In this document: in pieces, positions 1-6,575 of the stretch
Layout: each line of letters opens with the position of its first letter
Numbering within the stretch: the first letter of the stretch is position 1
DNA from: Burkholderiaceae bacterium
GTDB lineage: Bacteria > Pseudomonadota > Gammaproteobacteria > Burkholderiales > Burkholderiaceae
Assembly: GCA_022701845.1 (NCBI GenBank)
Contig: JAKONS010000109.1
Location: forward strand, 1 to 6,744
Direction: 5' to 3'
DNA: 6,744 nt
Program-made: the position numbers and the translations under genes
The notes under the pieces: generated by a model
Databases searched by the model: none
Seen by the model: only the letters and a program-made list of their open reading frames with translations
What the model was told of the DNA's origin: nothing

Positions 1-4
1 CGCC

Positions 5-91
5 ATGTTCGTCCACCGTACCTTGCGCACAGGTCTCGCCGACCGGGGAGCCTGGCCCTGGCGCCGGCCTTCCGCCTTTCGCGGCGCGTAA
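5..91 (+). CDS. Candidate trp operon leader peptide (28 codons, Trp-Pro-Trp)
   Basis: A short ORF runs from ATG at 5 to TAA at 89-91 and would encode 28 residues. Codons 17 and 19 are both TGG (53-55 and 59-61), giving Trp-Pro-Trp about 190 bases before trpE. Attenuated tryptophan operons of proteobacteria are often preceded by a short peptide with clustered Trp codons, so position and content fit a leader peptide. The evidence is limited: only four bases lie upstream, so no ribosome binding site or promoter can be judged; the Trp codons are not tandem; and no U-tract terminator is visible before trpE. In GC-rich DNA such an ORF can occur by chance. It is in the same frame as trpE but closed off by the TAA. 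Confidence 0.3.
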   Translation: MFVHRTLRTGLADRGAWPWRRPSAFRGA

Positions 92-131
92 TGTCCGGTC
101 GCCGCCGGGTGCTTCCACGCACCGCCGGCGC
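61..131 (+). promoter_or_regulatory. Possible alternative RNA pairings in the trpE leader
   Basis: GCGCCGGC at 61-68, which directly follows the Trp codons of the short ORF, is perfectly complementary to GCCGGCGC at 124-131 (8 G-C pairs). The second segment can instead take part in a local hairpin: 108-112 pairs with 119-123 around a six-base loop, and 103-106 pairs with 127-130 beyond an internal loop. The two folds exclude each other, as in attenuators, and a ribosome stalled on the Trp codons would cover 61-68. This is inference from complementarity alone. The region is so GC-rich that chance pairing is likely, and no terminator U-run is present. Confidence 0.22.
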
Positions 132-231
132 GCCTCGCGGGCTCTCCACCGCACCCCCCGTCTGACGAATCCCCCGACCGAGCCGTCGCCCGCGCCGCGC
201 CGCGCGCCGCGATCCTCGCCGGGCATCTTGC

Positions 232-247
232 TGGAGAATTTCTCGTG
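232..247 (+). promoter_or_regulatory. Ribosome binding site and GTG start of trpE
   Basis: GGAGA at 233-237 lies seven bases before GTG at 245. This GTG is the first start-type codon in the trpE frame after the in-frame TAA at 89-91, which fixes the start. The site sits in an 11-base near-palindrome (234-244, GAGAA and TTCTC arms) that could form a weak local hairpin. TGGAGA at 232-237 is also complementary to TCTCCA at 143-148. Confidence 0.8.
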
Positions 248-1768
248 TTCACCGAAATCGAATTCAAGGGCCTTGCGCAGCAGGGCTACAACCGCATTCC
301 CCTGATGGCCGAGGCCTTCGCCGACCTCGAAACCCCGCTGTCGCTCTACCTCAAGCTGGCCCATGTGCAGAACGGCGGGCGCAACAGCTTCCTGCTGGAA
401 TCGGTGGTGGGCGGCGAGCGTTTCGGCCGCTACAGCATCATCGGCCTGCCGGCGCGCACGCTGCTGCGCGCCAGCGGCTTCGGCGCCGAGGCGAAGACCG
501 AAGTCGTCACCGACGACGAGGTGGTCGAGACCGCGAGCGGCAACCCGCTCGACTTCATCTCCGCCTACCAGGGCCGTTTCAAGGCGGCGGTGCGGCCGGG
601 CCTGCCGCGCTTCTGCGGCGGCCTGGCGGGCTACTTCGGCTACGACGCGGTGCGCTACATCGAAAAGAAGCTCGAAGCCGGCTGCCCGCCCGACACCCTC
701 GGCTGCCCCGACATCCTGCTGCTGCAGTGCGAGGAGCTGGCGGTGATCGACAACCTGTCGGGCAAGCTGCACCTGATCGTCTATGCCGATCCGGCCCAGC
801 CGGGCGCGTTCGACGCCGCCCGGGCCCGGCTCGACCTGCTGCGCGCGCGGCTGCGGCAGCCGGTGGTGGCGCCGGAGATCCGGCCGTCGCAGAGCCATCC
901 GTCGGAGCGCGGCTTCGCCAAGGACGACTACATCGCCGCGGTGGAGCGTGCCAAGGAGCTGATCGCCGGCGGCGACTTCATGCAGGTGCAAGTCGGCCAG
1001 CGCATCCAGAAGCGCTTCACCGAATCGCCGCTGTCGCTGTACCGGGCGCTGCGCATGCTCAACCCGTCGCCCTACATGTACTTCTATCACCTGGGCGCCG
1101 GCGGTCCGGAGGAGGGCGGCGACTTCCACGTGGTGGGCGCATCGCCCGAGATCCTGGTGCGCCAGGAGCGCACCGACGAAGGCCAGAAGATCACCATCCG
1201 CCCGCTCGCCGGCACCCGCCCGCGCGGCGCCACGCCCGAGGCCGACCGCGCCGCCGAAGTCGAGCTGGTGAACGACCCGAAGGAGCGCGCCGAGCACGTC
1301 ATGCTGATCGACCTGGCGCGCAACGACATCGGCCGCCTGGCCAAGCCCGGCACGGTGAAGGTGACCGAGGCTTTCGCGGTCGAGCGCTACAGCCATGTGA
1401 TGCACATCGTGAGCAACGTCGAGGGCGTGCTGCAAGACGGCATGTCCGCCATCGACGTGCTCAAGGCGACCTTCCCGGCCGGCACGCTGAGCGGCGCGCC
1501 CAAGGTGCATGCGATGGAGCTGATCGACCAGCTCGAACCGGTCAAGCGCGGCCTGTACGGCGGCGCGGTCGGGTACATCAGCTACGCCGGCGACATGGAC
1601 GTGGCCATCGCCATCCGCACCGGCCTCATCAAGGACCGGATGCTGTACGTGCAGGCTGCCGCCGGCGTCGTCGCCGACTCGGTGCCCGAGATGGAATGGA
1701 AGGAAACCGAAGCCAAGGCGCGTGCCCTGCTGCGCGCGGCCGAGCTGGTCGAGGAAGGACTGGAGTGA
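245..1768 (+). CDS. trpE: Anthranilate synthase component I
   Basis: This is the large subunit of anthranilate synthase, which with TrpG converts chorismate and glutamine to anthranilate, the first committed step of tryptophan synthesis in the cytoplasm. The 507 residues are a normal family length. The N-terminal half carries LLES at 50-53, a motif that contributes to feedback tryptophan binding in TrpE enzymes. The C-terminal chorismate-binding domain shows NPSPYM at 273-278, [11 protein letters not shown] at 318-328, DLARNDIGR at 356-364, YSHVMH at 382-387, the [11 protein letters not shown] stretch from 410 and the AGVVADS region near 473-479. The family also includes PabB and isochorismate synthases, but LLES and the trpGDC neighbours favour TrpE. 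The start is GTG with a good ribosome site. It is the first gene of the operon and is probably controlled from upstream of 245. trpG follows after five bases. Confidence 0.97.
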   Translation: MFTEIEFKGLAQQGYNRIPLMAEAFADLETPLSLYLKLAHVQNGGRNSFLLESVVGGERFGRYSIIGLPARTLLRASGFGAEAKTEVVTDDEVVETASGNPLDFISAYQGRFKAAVRPGLPRFCGGLAGYFGYDAVRYIEKKLEAGCPPDTLGCPDILLLQCEELAVIDNLSGKLHLIVYADPAQPGAFDAARARLDLLRARLRQPVVAPEIRPSQSHPSERGFAKDDYIAAVERAKELIAGGDFMQVQVGQRIQKRFTESPLSLYRALRMLNPSPYMYFYHLGAGGPEEGGDFHVVGASPEILVRQERTDEGQKITIRPLAGTRPRGATPEADRAAEVELVNDPKERAEHVMLIDLARNDIGRLAKPGTVKVTEAFAVERYSHVMHIVSNVEGVLQDGMSAIDVLKATFPAGTLSGAPKVHAMELIDQLEPVKRGLYGGAVGYISYAGDMDVAIAIRTGLIKDRMLYVQAAAGVVADSVPEMEWKETEAKARALLRAAELVEEGLE

Positions 1769-1773
1769 GCACC

Positions 1774-2352
1774 ATGAAACTGCTGATGATCGACAACTAC
1801 GACAGCTTCACCTTCAACATCGTCCAGTACTTCGGCGAACTGGGCGCCGAAGTCGAAGTGTTCCGCAACGACGAGATCACCGTCGACGGCATGGCCGAGC
1901 GCATCGCCGCCGGTGTCGAGCGGCTGGTGATCTCGCCCGGCCCCTGCTCGCCGGCCGAAGCGGGCGTTTCGGTGGCGGCCATCCAGGCCTTCGCCGGCCG
2001 GCTGCCGATCTTGGGCGTATGCCTCGGCCACCAGGCGATCGGCGCGGCCTTCGGCGGCCGGATCGTGCGGGCGCAGCAGCTGATGCACGGCAAGACCAGC
2101 GTCATCACCACCGACCGCAAGGGCGTGTTCTCCGACCTGCCGGAGCAGTTCACCGTGAACCGCTACCACTCGCTGGCGATCGAGAAGATCGCACCGCCCG
2201 AGGTGCTGGAGGTGACCGCCCGCACCGACGACGGCGAGATCATGGGCGTGCGCCACAAGACGCTGCCGATCGAGGGCGTGCAGTTCCATCCCGAGTCGAT
2301 CCTGACCGAGCACGGCCACGCCATGCTCAAGAACTTCCTCGACGGCAAGTGA
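1774..2352 (+). CDS. trpG: Anthranilate synthase component II, glutamine amidotransferase
   Basis: This is the small, class I glutamine amidotransferase subunit (192 residues). It hydrolyses glutamine and passes ammonia to TrpE. The sequence opens with the typical [11 protein letters not shown] stretch. It has the PGPCSP oxyanion-loop motif at 55-60, the nucleophile Cys83 in GVCLGHQ, and the rest of the triad as His172 and Glu174 in FHPES, so all catalytic residues are present. The ATG at 1774 is preceded by GGAG at 1762-1765, which overlaps the end of trpE and suggests coupled translation. It is a separate gene rather than fused to trpE or trpD. TrpG and PabA are close relatives, and in many bacteria one protein serves both anthranilate and p-aminobenzoate synthesis. 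That could hold here but cannot be told from the sequence. Confidence 0.96.
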   Translation: MKLLMIDNYDSFTFNIVQYFGELGAEVEVFRNDEITVDGMAERIAAGVERLVISPGPCSPAEAGVSVAAIQAFAGRLPILGVCLGHQAIGAAFGGRIVRAQQLMHGKTSVITTDRKGVFSDLPEQFTVNRYHSLAIEKIAPPEVLEVTARTDDGEIMGVRHKTLPIEGVQFHPESILTEHGHAMLKNFLDGK

Positions 2353-2363
2353 GGCCGGCCACC

Positions 2364-3413
2364 ATGTCCATCACCCCCCAGGAAGCGCTGCAGCGCACCA
2401 TCGAGCACCGCGAAATCTTCCACGACGAGATGCTGCACCTGATGCGGCTCATCATGCGCGGCGAGCTGTCGCCGGTGATGCTGTCGGCCATCGTCACCGG
2501 CCTGCGGGTGAAGAAGGAAACCATCGGCGAGATCACCGCCGCGGCCCAGGTCATGCGCGAGTTCTCGACCAAGGTCGAGGTGGCCGACACCCGGCATCTG
2601 GTCGACATCGTCGGCACCGGCGGCGACGGCTCGCACACCTTCAACATCTCCACCTGCACCATGTTCGTGGCCGCCGCCGCCGGTGCGCGGGTGAGCAAGC
2701 ACGGCGGCCGCAGCGTCAGCAGCAAGAGCGGCAGCGCCGACGTGCTGGAGGCCCTCGGCGCCGACATCAACCTGACGCCTGCGGCCATCGCGCGCTGCAT
2801 CGCCGATGTCGGCATCGGCTTCATGTTCTCGCCCAACCACCATCCGGCGATGAAGAACGTGGCGCCGGTGCGCAAGGAACTGGGCGTGCGCACCATGTTC
2901 AACATCCTCGGGCCGCTGACCAATCCGGCGGGCGCGCCGAACATCCTGATGGGCGTGTTCCATTCCGATCTGGTGGGCATCCAGGTGCGTGCGCTGCAGC
3001 GCCTGGGCGCCAGCCACGCGCTGGTGGTCTACGGCAAGGACGGCATGGACGAGGTCAGCCTGGGCGCGGCCACCCTGGTCGGCGAGCTGAAAGACGGCGT
3101 CATCCGCGAATACGAGATCCATCCCGAGGACTTCGGCCTGGCTATGGCCGGCAGCCGCGCGCTCAAGGTCGAGACCCCGCAGGAGTCGATGGCGCTGCTG
3201 CGCGGCGTGCTGGCGGGCGATGCCGGCCCGGCGCGCGACATCGTGCTGCTGAACGCGGCCGCGGCGCTGTACGCGGCCGACGTGGTCGCCACCATCGACG
3301 AGGGCCTGGCGCGTGCGCGCGGCGCCCTCGATTCCGGCGCCGCGCGCGCCAGGCTCGACCAGTTCGTCGACCGAACCCAGGCGCTGGCCGCAGAAGGAAA
3401 GAACACACCATGA
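2364..3413 (+). CDS. trpD: Anthranilate phosphoribosyltransferase
   Basis: This enzyme transfers the phosphoribosyl group of PRPP to anthranilate, the second step after TrpEG. The 349 residues match the family. Visible motifs are GTGGD at 84-88 (PRPP diphosphate binding), NIST at 94-97, KHGGR at 112-116, the anthranilate-site stretch [10 protein letters not shown] from 165 with Arg170, the NILGPLTNP segment at 180-188, and Asp229-Glu230 in GMDE, which bind magnesium. The N-terminal helical domain and the glycine-rich alpha/beta domain are both complete. The ATG at 2364 has a modest GAGG at 2351-2354 overlapping the trpG stop. The 3' end overlaps trpC as ATGA (3410-3413), a typical translational-coupling arrangement. 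It is not fused to an amidotransferase domain as in E. coli. Confidence 0.97.
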   Translation: MSITPQEALQRTIEHREIFHDEMLHLMRLIMRGELSPVMLSAIVTGLRVKKETIGEITAAAQVMREFSTKVEVADTRHLVDIVGTGGDGSHTFNISTCTMFVAAAAGARVSKHGGRSVSSKSGSADVLEALGADINLTPAAIARCIADVGIGFMFSPNHHPAMKNVAPVRKELGVRTMFNILGPLTNPAGAPNILMGVFHSDLVGIQVRALQRLGASHALVVYGKDGMDEVSLGAATLVGELKDGVIREYEIHPEDFGLAMAGSRALKVETPQESMALLRGVLAGDAGPARDIVLLNAAAALYAADVVATIDEGLARARGALDSGAARARLDQFVDRTQALAAEGKNTP

Positions 3414-4201
3414 GCGACATCCTCGACAAAATCGTGGCGGTCAAGCACGAAGAGATCGCCGCCGCCCAGCGCCGGCAGCCGCTGGCCGCGATGCGCGCCG
3501 ACGCCGAGAGCCGCGTGCTCACCCGCGATTTCGTCGCCGCCCTGCGCGCGAAGATCGCCGCGGGCGACCCGGCGGTGATCGCCGAGGTCAAGAAGGCCAG
3601 CCCGTCGAAAGGCGTGATCCGCGCCGACTTCATCCCCGCCGACATCGCGCAGAGCTATGCCGAGGGCGGCGCGGCTTGCCTTTCGGTGCTCACCGACAAG
3701 CAGTTCTTCCAGGGCAGCGTCGACTACCTGAAGCAGGCGCGGGCCTCGGTCGGGCTGCCGGTGCTGCGCAAGGATTTCATCGTCGACCCCTACCAGGTCT
3801 ACGAGTCGCGGGCCATGGGCGCCGACTGCGTCCTGCTGATCGCCGCCTGCCTCGACGACGCGCAGATGGCCGACCTGGAAGCCATCGCCTTCGCGCTCGA
3901 CATGGCGGTGCTGGTGGAGGTGCACGACGGCGCCGAACTGCAGCGGGCCCTGAAGCTGCGCACGCCGCTGGTGGGCATCAACAACCGCGACCTGCGTACC
4001 TTCGAGGTCAGCCTCGACACCACGCTGTCGCTGATGGCCGATGTGCCGGCCGACCGGCTGCTGGTGACCGAGTCCGGCATCCTGGCGCCGGCCGACGTCG
4101 AGCGCATGCGCGGCGCGGGCGTGCATGCCTTCCTGGTCGGCGAAGCGTTCATGCGCGCCGAAGAGCCGGGCCAGGCGCTGGCCGATCTGTTCTTCGCCTG
4201 A
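3410..4201 (+). CDS. trpC: Indole-3-glycerol-phosphate synthase
   Basis: This enzyme closes the indole ring, turning carboxyphenylamino-deoxyribulose phosphate into indole-3-glycerol phosphate with loss of CO2 and water. The 263 residues form a single-function (beta/alpha)8 barrel, without the TrpF domain fused to it in E. coli. Expected active-site residues are present by motif: Glu59 and Lys61 in [12 protein letters not shown], Lys121 in LRKDF, Glu170 in VLVE, Asn191 in INNRDL and Glu221 in TESG. The phosphate-binding end is VGEAFM at 243-248. The ATG at 3410 overlaps the trpD stop. AAGGA at 3394-3398 lies 11 bases upstream, somewhat far for a ribosome site, so coupling to trpD may matter. 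The absence of trpF here implies the isomerase is encoded elsewhere. Confidence 0.97.
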   Translation: MSDILDKIVAVKHEEIAAAQRRQPLAAMRADAESRVLTRDFVAALRAKIAAGDPAVIAEVKKASPSKGVIRADFIPADIAQSYAEGGAACLSVLTDKQFFQGSVDYLKQARASVGLPVLRKDFIVDPYQVYESRAMGADCVLLIAACLDDAQMADLEAIAFALDMAVLVEVHDGAELQRALKLRTPLVGINNRDLRTFEVSLDTTLSLMADVPADRLLVTESGILAPADVERMRGAGVHAFLVGEAFMRAEEPGQALADLFFA

Positions 4202-4202
4202 C

Positions 4203-4928
4203 ATGAGCACATCGCATCCAATGCCGGCCGACCAGCTGCGCAGCGCCGATCCGGCCGACTGGCCGGTGGCCCCCGGCTGGGCGCCGCTGGTCGACGATTT
4301 CTTCGCCGGCCTGCCCGGTCAGACGCTGCTGGCCTTCCTGGCCGGCCGGCTGGAGGCCGGTGCCACGATCTTCCCGCCACAGCCGCTGCGGGCGCTGGAA
4401 CTCACCCCGCCGGAACAGGTGCGGGTGGTGATCCTCGGCCAGGACCCGTACCACGGGCGCGGCCAGGCCGAGGGGCTGGCGTTCTCGGTGGCCGAGGGCG
4501 TCGCGCTGCCGCCATCGCTGCGCAATATCTTCAAGGAACTGCAGCGCGACCTGGGTACGCCGCCGCCGGCGTTTCCTTCGCCCGGCGGCAGCCTGGTGAA
4601 ATGGGCGCGCCACGGCGTGCTGCTGCTCAACACCTGCCTGACGGTCGAGGAGGGCCAGGCCGCCAGCCATGCCGGCAAGGGCTGGGAAATCCTGACCGAT
4701 GCGGTCATCCGCCATGTGGCGCAGGGCGACCATCCGGTGGTGTTCATGCTCTGGGGCTCGCACGCACAGAGCAAGCGGGCGCTGATCGATGCCGACCGGC
4801 ACAAGGTGCTGGTGGCCAATCATCCGTCGCCGCTGTCGGCGTTGCGTCCGCCCTTGCCGTTCATCGGCTGCGGGCATTTCTCCCAGGCACGCGACTGGCG
4901 CGCGGCGCACGGCAAGCCGGCGGCCTGA
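4203..4928 (+). CDS. ung: Uracil-DNA glycosylase (family 1)
   Basis: This enzyme removes uracil from DNA by cleaving the N-glycosidic bond, which starts base excision repair. The protein of 241 residues is close to the usual bacterial length. It carries the catalytic water-activating motif GQDPYH at 79-84 with Asp81, a uracil-stacking Phe95 in LAFS, the uracil-specific Asn143 in LLNT, and the minor-groove loop HPSPLS at 207-212 with His207. All hallmark residues are present, so it should be active. The ATG at 4203 is one base after the trpC stop (4199-4201) and has no clear Shine-Dalgarno sequence, so it is likely translated by coupling to trpC. An in-frame ATG at 4221 is an alternative start, also without a ribosome site. 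It is probably the last gene of the trp transcript; no metabolic link to tryptophan is evident. Confidence 0.96.
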   Translation: MSTSHPMPADQLRSADPADWPVAPGWAPLVDDFFAGLPGQTLLAFLAGRLEAGATIFPPQPLRALELTPPEQVRVVILGQDPYHGRGQAEGLAFSVAEGVALPPSLRNIFKELQRDLGTPPPAFPSPGGSLVKWARHGVLLLNTCLTVEEGQAASHAGKGWEILTDAVIRHVAQGDHPVVFMLWGSHAQSKRALIDADRHKVLVANHPSPLSALRPPLPFIGCGHFSQARDWRAAHGKPAA

Positions 4929-4949
4929 GCCTCAGTCGGCGCCGCCGAC
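4925..4949 (+). terminator. Possible weak bidirectional hairpins between ung and the patatin gene
   Basis: Two adjacent inverted repeats span the convergent 3' ends. CTGAG (4925-4929) faces CTCAG (4931-4935) and contains both stop codons. GTCGGC (4935-4940) and GCCGAC (4944-4949) form a six-pair stem with a three-base loop. There is no U tract on either strand, and the second stem lies within the last codons of the minus-strand gene, so intrinsic termination is doubtful. The position between convergent genes is the main argument. Confidence 0.2.
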
Positions 4950-6023
4950 ATAGTCGCGGCGAATGTCGATGGTGCTCGCGACACCCAGGTCGGCGAAATG
5001 CCGGGCCAGCCATGCCTGCGCCGCGGCACGGCCTTCGGCGAACAGCCGATCCATCATCGCCGCGTCGGCCGACCGCTTGCTGCTCGCCCCCAGCTCCAGC
5101 ATCGCCTCGCCGCCGTCGATGCGGTGCAGCCGCACGCTCTGGTAGCCGGCGGATTCGACCAGCGCTCCCCGCGCGATCAGGCGGTTGATGAAGTCGATGC
5201 TGCGCATCTGCGCCAGCAGGCTGGAGTTGAAGCCGAGCTCGCTCGCCCGCTCGGCGATTTCCTGGGCGTTCTGCGGCAGCGGCTCGCGCGACAGCGGGTT
5301 GAGTTGCACCAGCACGATGTCCCGGCTGTCGCAGGCGTCGATCAGCGGACCGAGCGGCGGGTTCGACGAGAAGCCGCCGTCCCAGTAATGTTCGCCGTCG
5401 ATCTCGACCGCCTGGAACATCTGCGGCAGGCAGGTCGATGCCATCAGCGCCGCGAGGTCGAGTCTAGGCCCCTGGAAGATCTCCGCGCGCCCGGTGCGCA
5501 CCTGTGTCGCCGAGATGAACACTTTCGGGTGATCGAGCCGGCCGACGGCGTCGAAATCGATCTCGGCGTCCAGCAGGCGCCGCAGCGGGTTGAAATCCAG
5601 CGGGTTGGCCTGGTAAGGCGACATCCAGCGCGACATCGCGTCGCCCAGCATCGTGCCGGGCGCGGCGGTGTCGCCGCCCCAGCCGCCGGTCATCCACCGC
5701 GCCAGCCCCTGCGCCATGGAACCCAGGCTGCCGAGGCCGGCCACCCCGCGCCACACACGCGCCAGGGTATCGCGCGCCAACTGCCTGCGACCCTCCTGCG
5801 TCGGGCCGCCCTTGGCGAAACCGTGGGCCACCGCCACCGCGTTCACCGCACCGGCGCTGGCACCGCTGAGGCCTGCGATCGCGATCCTGCCGTCTTCGAG
5901 CAGTGCGTCGAGAACGCCCCAGGTGAAGGCGCCGTGCGAGCCCCCGCCCTGCAATGCCAGACTGACCTGGCAGGGGGCGGACGGAGATGTTTCAGGAGTC
6001 GAGTCGGGTGCGGTGCGGCGCAT
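4932..6023 (-). CDS. Patatin-like phospholipase family protein
   Basis: This is a 363-residue protein of the patatin fold, a family of serine acyl hydrolases that use a Ser-Asp dyad. The sequence shows the oxyanion-hole glycine loop GGGSHG at 26-31, the nucleophile elbow GASAG at 54-58 with Ser56, and the DGG motif at 215-217 with Asp215, so the catalytic set is complete. The substrate cannot be read from the sequence. Phospholipids or other acyl esters are likely from family knowledge. There is no convincing signal peptide or lipobox at the N terminus, so a cytoplasmic or peripheral membrane location is inferred. About 140 residues follow the DGG motif without a recognised domain. The ATG at 6023 has no Shine-Dalgarno sequence; a 6-pair hairpin (6032-6049) sits just upstream. 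The gene diverges from the tRNA operon and converges on ung. Confidence 0.92.
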   Translation of the reverse strand: MRRTAPDSTPETSPSAPCQVSLALQGGGSHGAFTWGVLDALLEDGRIAIAGLSGASAGAVNAVAVAHGFAKGGPTQEGRRQLARDTLARVWRGVAGLGSLGSMAQGLARWMTGGWGGDTAAPGTMLGDAMSRWMSPYQANPLDFNPLRRLLDAEIDFDAVGRLDHPKVFISATQVRTGRAEIFQGPRLDLAALMASTCLPQMFQAVEIDGEHYWDGGFSSNPPLGPLIDACDSRDIVLVQLNPLSREPLPQNAQEIAERASELGFNSSLLAQMRSIDFINRLIARGALVESAGYQSVRLHRIDGGEAMLELGASSKRSADAAMMDRLFAEGRAAAQAWLARHFADLGVASTIDIRRDYVGGAD

Positions 6024-6031
6024 GGGTCGAA

Positions 6032-6049
6032 GGCGGCATGGAAGCCGCC
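6032..6049 (-). repeat. Inverted repeat in the patatin gene 5' leader
   Basis: GGCGGC at 6032-6037 and GCCGCC at 6044-6049 form a six-pair, all G-C stem with a six-base loop. In the minus-strand mRNA it ends eight bases before the start codon, at and just upstream of where a ribosome site would sit. The stem is visible; any effect on translation is inference. Confidence 0.35.
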
Positions 6050-6071
6050 GCCACTGATGTTGCAGTGCAGC

Positions 6072-6100
6072 ATTGTGCGACGGAGATGGCGTCGATGCAA
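6072..6100 (-). promoter_or_regulatory. Weak candidate sigma70 promoter for the patatin gene
   Basis: On the minus strand TTGCAT (6100-6095) and CACAAT (6077-6072) are separated by 17 bases, the optimal sigma70 spacing. They match the consensus at three and four of six positions. They lie about 50 bases upstream of the patatin start, within the gap shared with the divergent tRNA operon. The match is weak and could be chance. Confidence 0.2.
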
Positions 6101-6103
6101 AAA

Positions 6104-6140
6104 ACTCGCAGCGGACTTGATAACACTCGCAAAAACTCGC
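6104..6140 (+). repeat. Three ACTCGC direct repeats at near-helical spacing in the tRNA promoter
   Basis: ACTCGC occurs at 6104-6109, 6125-6130 and 6135-6140. The first and third copies follow A-tracts (6099-6104 and 6131-6135). Copy starts are 21 and 10 bases apart, close to two turns and one turn of DNA, so all copies face roughly the same side of the helix. The first copy lies upstream of the -35 box and the other two fill the spacer up to the -10 box. A protein-binding or bending role is only inferred. Confidence 0.4.
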
Positions 6141-6146
6141 TATACT
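6117..6146 (+). promoter_or_regulatory. Sigma70-type promoter of the tRNA-tuf operon
   Basis: TTGATA at 6117-6122 and TATACT at 6141-6146 are good -35 and -10 boxes with an 18-base spacer. The predicted start, near 6153, is about six bases before the mature tRNA-Tyr end. A six-base A-tract at 6099-6104 lies about 50 bases upstream of that start, where UP elements act in stable-RNA promoters. No comparable promoter is visible between the tRNA genes or before tuf, so one transcript probably covers all of them. Confidence 0.82.
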
Positions 6147-6158
6147 GCGAGGCTCGCC

Positions 6159-6244
6159 GGAGGGGTGCCCGAGTGGCTAAAGGGGGCAGACTGTAAATCT
6201 GTTGGCTTACGCCTACGCTGGTTCGAATCCAGCCTCCTCCACCA
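6159..6244 (+). tRNA. tRNA-Tyr (anticodon GTA)
   Basis: This is an 86-base class II tRNA including the encoded CCA (6242-6244). The acceptor stem GGAGGGG pairs with CTCCTCC with one G-U wobble, the discriminator is A6241, and the T arm is GCTGG/CCAGC around TTCGAAT. The anticodon GTA is at 6193-6195 in the loop CTGTAAA. The long variable arm has a GGC/GCC stem, as expected for tRNA-Tyr. It is the first gene of the tRNA-tuf operon, right behind the promoter. Confidence 0.97.
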
Positions 6245-6308
6245 GCGAAACGAATGAAGTGGCAGCGGACTGATCCGTCGCTAGTCGAGCTCTCAGGGTT
6301 CGTTCTAT

Positions 6309-6382
6309 GCGGGAGTAGTTCAATGGTAGAACCCCAGCCTTCCAAGCTGATGACGCGGGTTCGATTCCCGTCTCCCGCTCCA
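6309..6382 (+). tRNA. tRNA-Gly (anticodon TCC)
   Basis: This is a 74-base tRNA with encoded CCA (6380-6382). The acceptor stem GCGGGAG pairs fully with CTCCCGC and the discriminator is T6379. The anticodon TCC is at 6341-6343 in the loop CTTCCAA. The T arm is GCGGG/CCCGT with a G-U closing pair. The first pair of the anticodon stem (C6334 with A6350, positions 27-43) is a C-A mismatch; the other four pairs are canonical. It corresponds in type and order to glyT before tufB in E. coli. Confidence 0.97.
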
Positions 6383-6470
6383 GTGTTCGTTTTGCAGGTG
6401 TCGTTGTAGATCTGGCGATGTGTTGAATTTCAGTGGGGTTCGCGAAAGTCTTCTGACGCGATCCTTCACT

Positions 6471-6545
6471 GCCCTTGTGGCTCAGTGGCAGAGCACTCCC
6501 TTGGTAAGGGAGAGGTCGTGGGTCCGATTCCCGCCAAGGGCACCA
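6471..6545 (+). tRNA. tRNA-Thr (anticodon GGT)
   Basis: This is a 75-base tRNA with encoded CCA (6543-6545). The acceptor stem GCCCTTG pairs fully with CAAGGGC and the discriminator is A6542. The anticodon stem CTCCC/GGGAG encloses the loop TTGGTAA with GGT at 6503-6505. The D arm contains GGCTCAGTGGCAGAGC. It matches thrT in the conserved tyr-gly-thr-tuf order and is the last tRNA before tuf. Confidence 0.97.
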
Positions 6546-6551
6546 ATTGAC

Positions 6552-6575
6552 GGCGCCATCCTTCGGGGTGGCGCC
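6552..6575 (+). terminator. UUCG-capped hairpin between tRNA-Thr and tuf
   Basis: GGCGCCATCC (6552-6561) and GGGTGGCGCC (6566-6575) form a ten-pair stem with one T-G wobble and a TTCG loop closed by C-G, the exceptionally stable C(UUCG)G tetraloop. It begins six bases after the tRNA-Thr CCA end. The following 15 bases are only moderately T-rich, ending in TTGTTTT at 6584-6590, so full termination is unlikely. A partial terminator, an RNA processing boundary or a 5' stabiliser for the tuf mRNA are all possible. Confidence 0.5.

Noticed and set aside
91..165. A 24-residue ORF whose ATG overlaps the leader ORF stop as TAATG
   Set aside because: It has no ribosome site of its own, no Trp codons and an Arg/Pro/Ala composition expected from out-of-frame GC-rich DNA.
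727..1773. Long plus-strand frame through trpE that reads into trpG
   Set aside because: The part before the trpG ATG is an out-of-frame reading of trpE, very rich in Arg, Ala and Pro. Only the portion from 1774 is TrpG, so this is not a fusion protein.
3029..4210. Long open frame of 393 codons antisense to trpD and trpC
   Set aside because: It mirrors the codon structure of the real genes, is rich in His, Arg, Gly and Ala, and matches no family. Such antisense frames are usual in GC-rich genomes.
4998..6257. A 419-codon plus-strand frame opposite the patatin gene that continues through tRNA-Tyr
   Set aside because: It is antisense to a gene with intact catalytic motifs. Its end (VPEWLKGADCKSVG) is the translated tRNA-Tyr sequence, a familiar spurious annotation.
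6383..6470. Possible separate promoter between tRNA-Gly and tRNA-Thr
   Set aside because: The gap is more AT-rich than the rest, but I found no pair of -35 and -10 boxes at proper spacing. The TTCGCGAA palindrome at 6439-6446 is too short to call.
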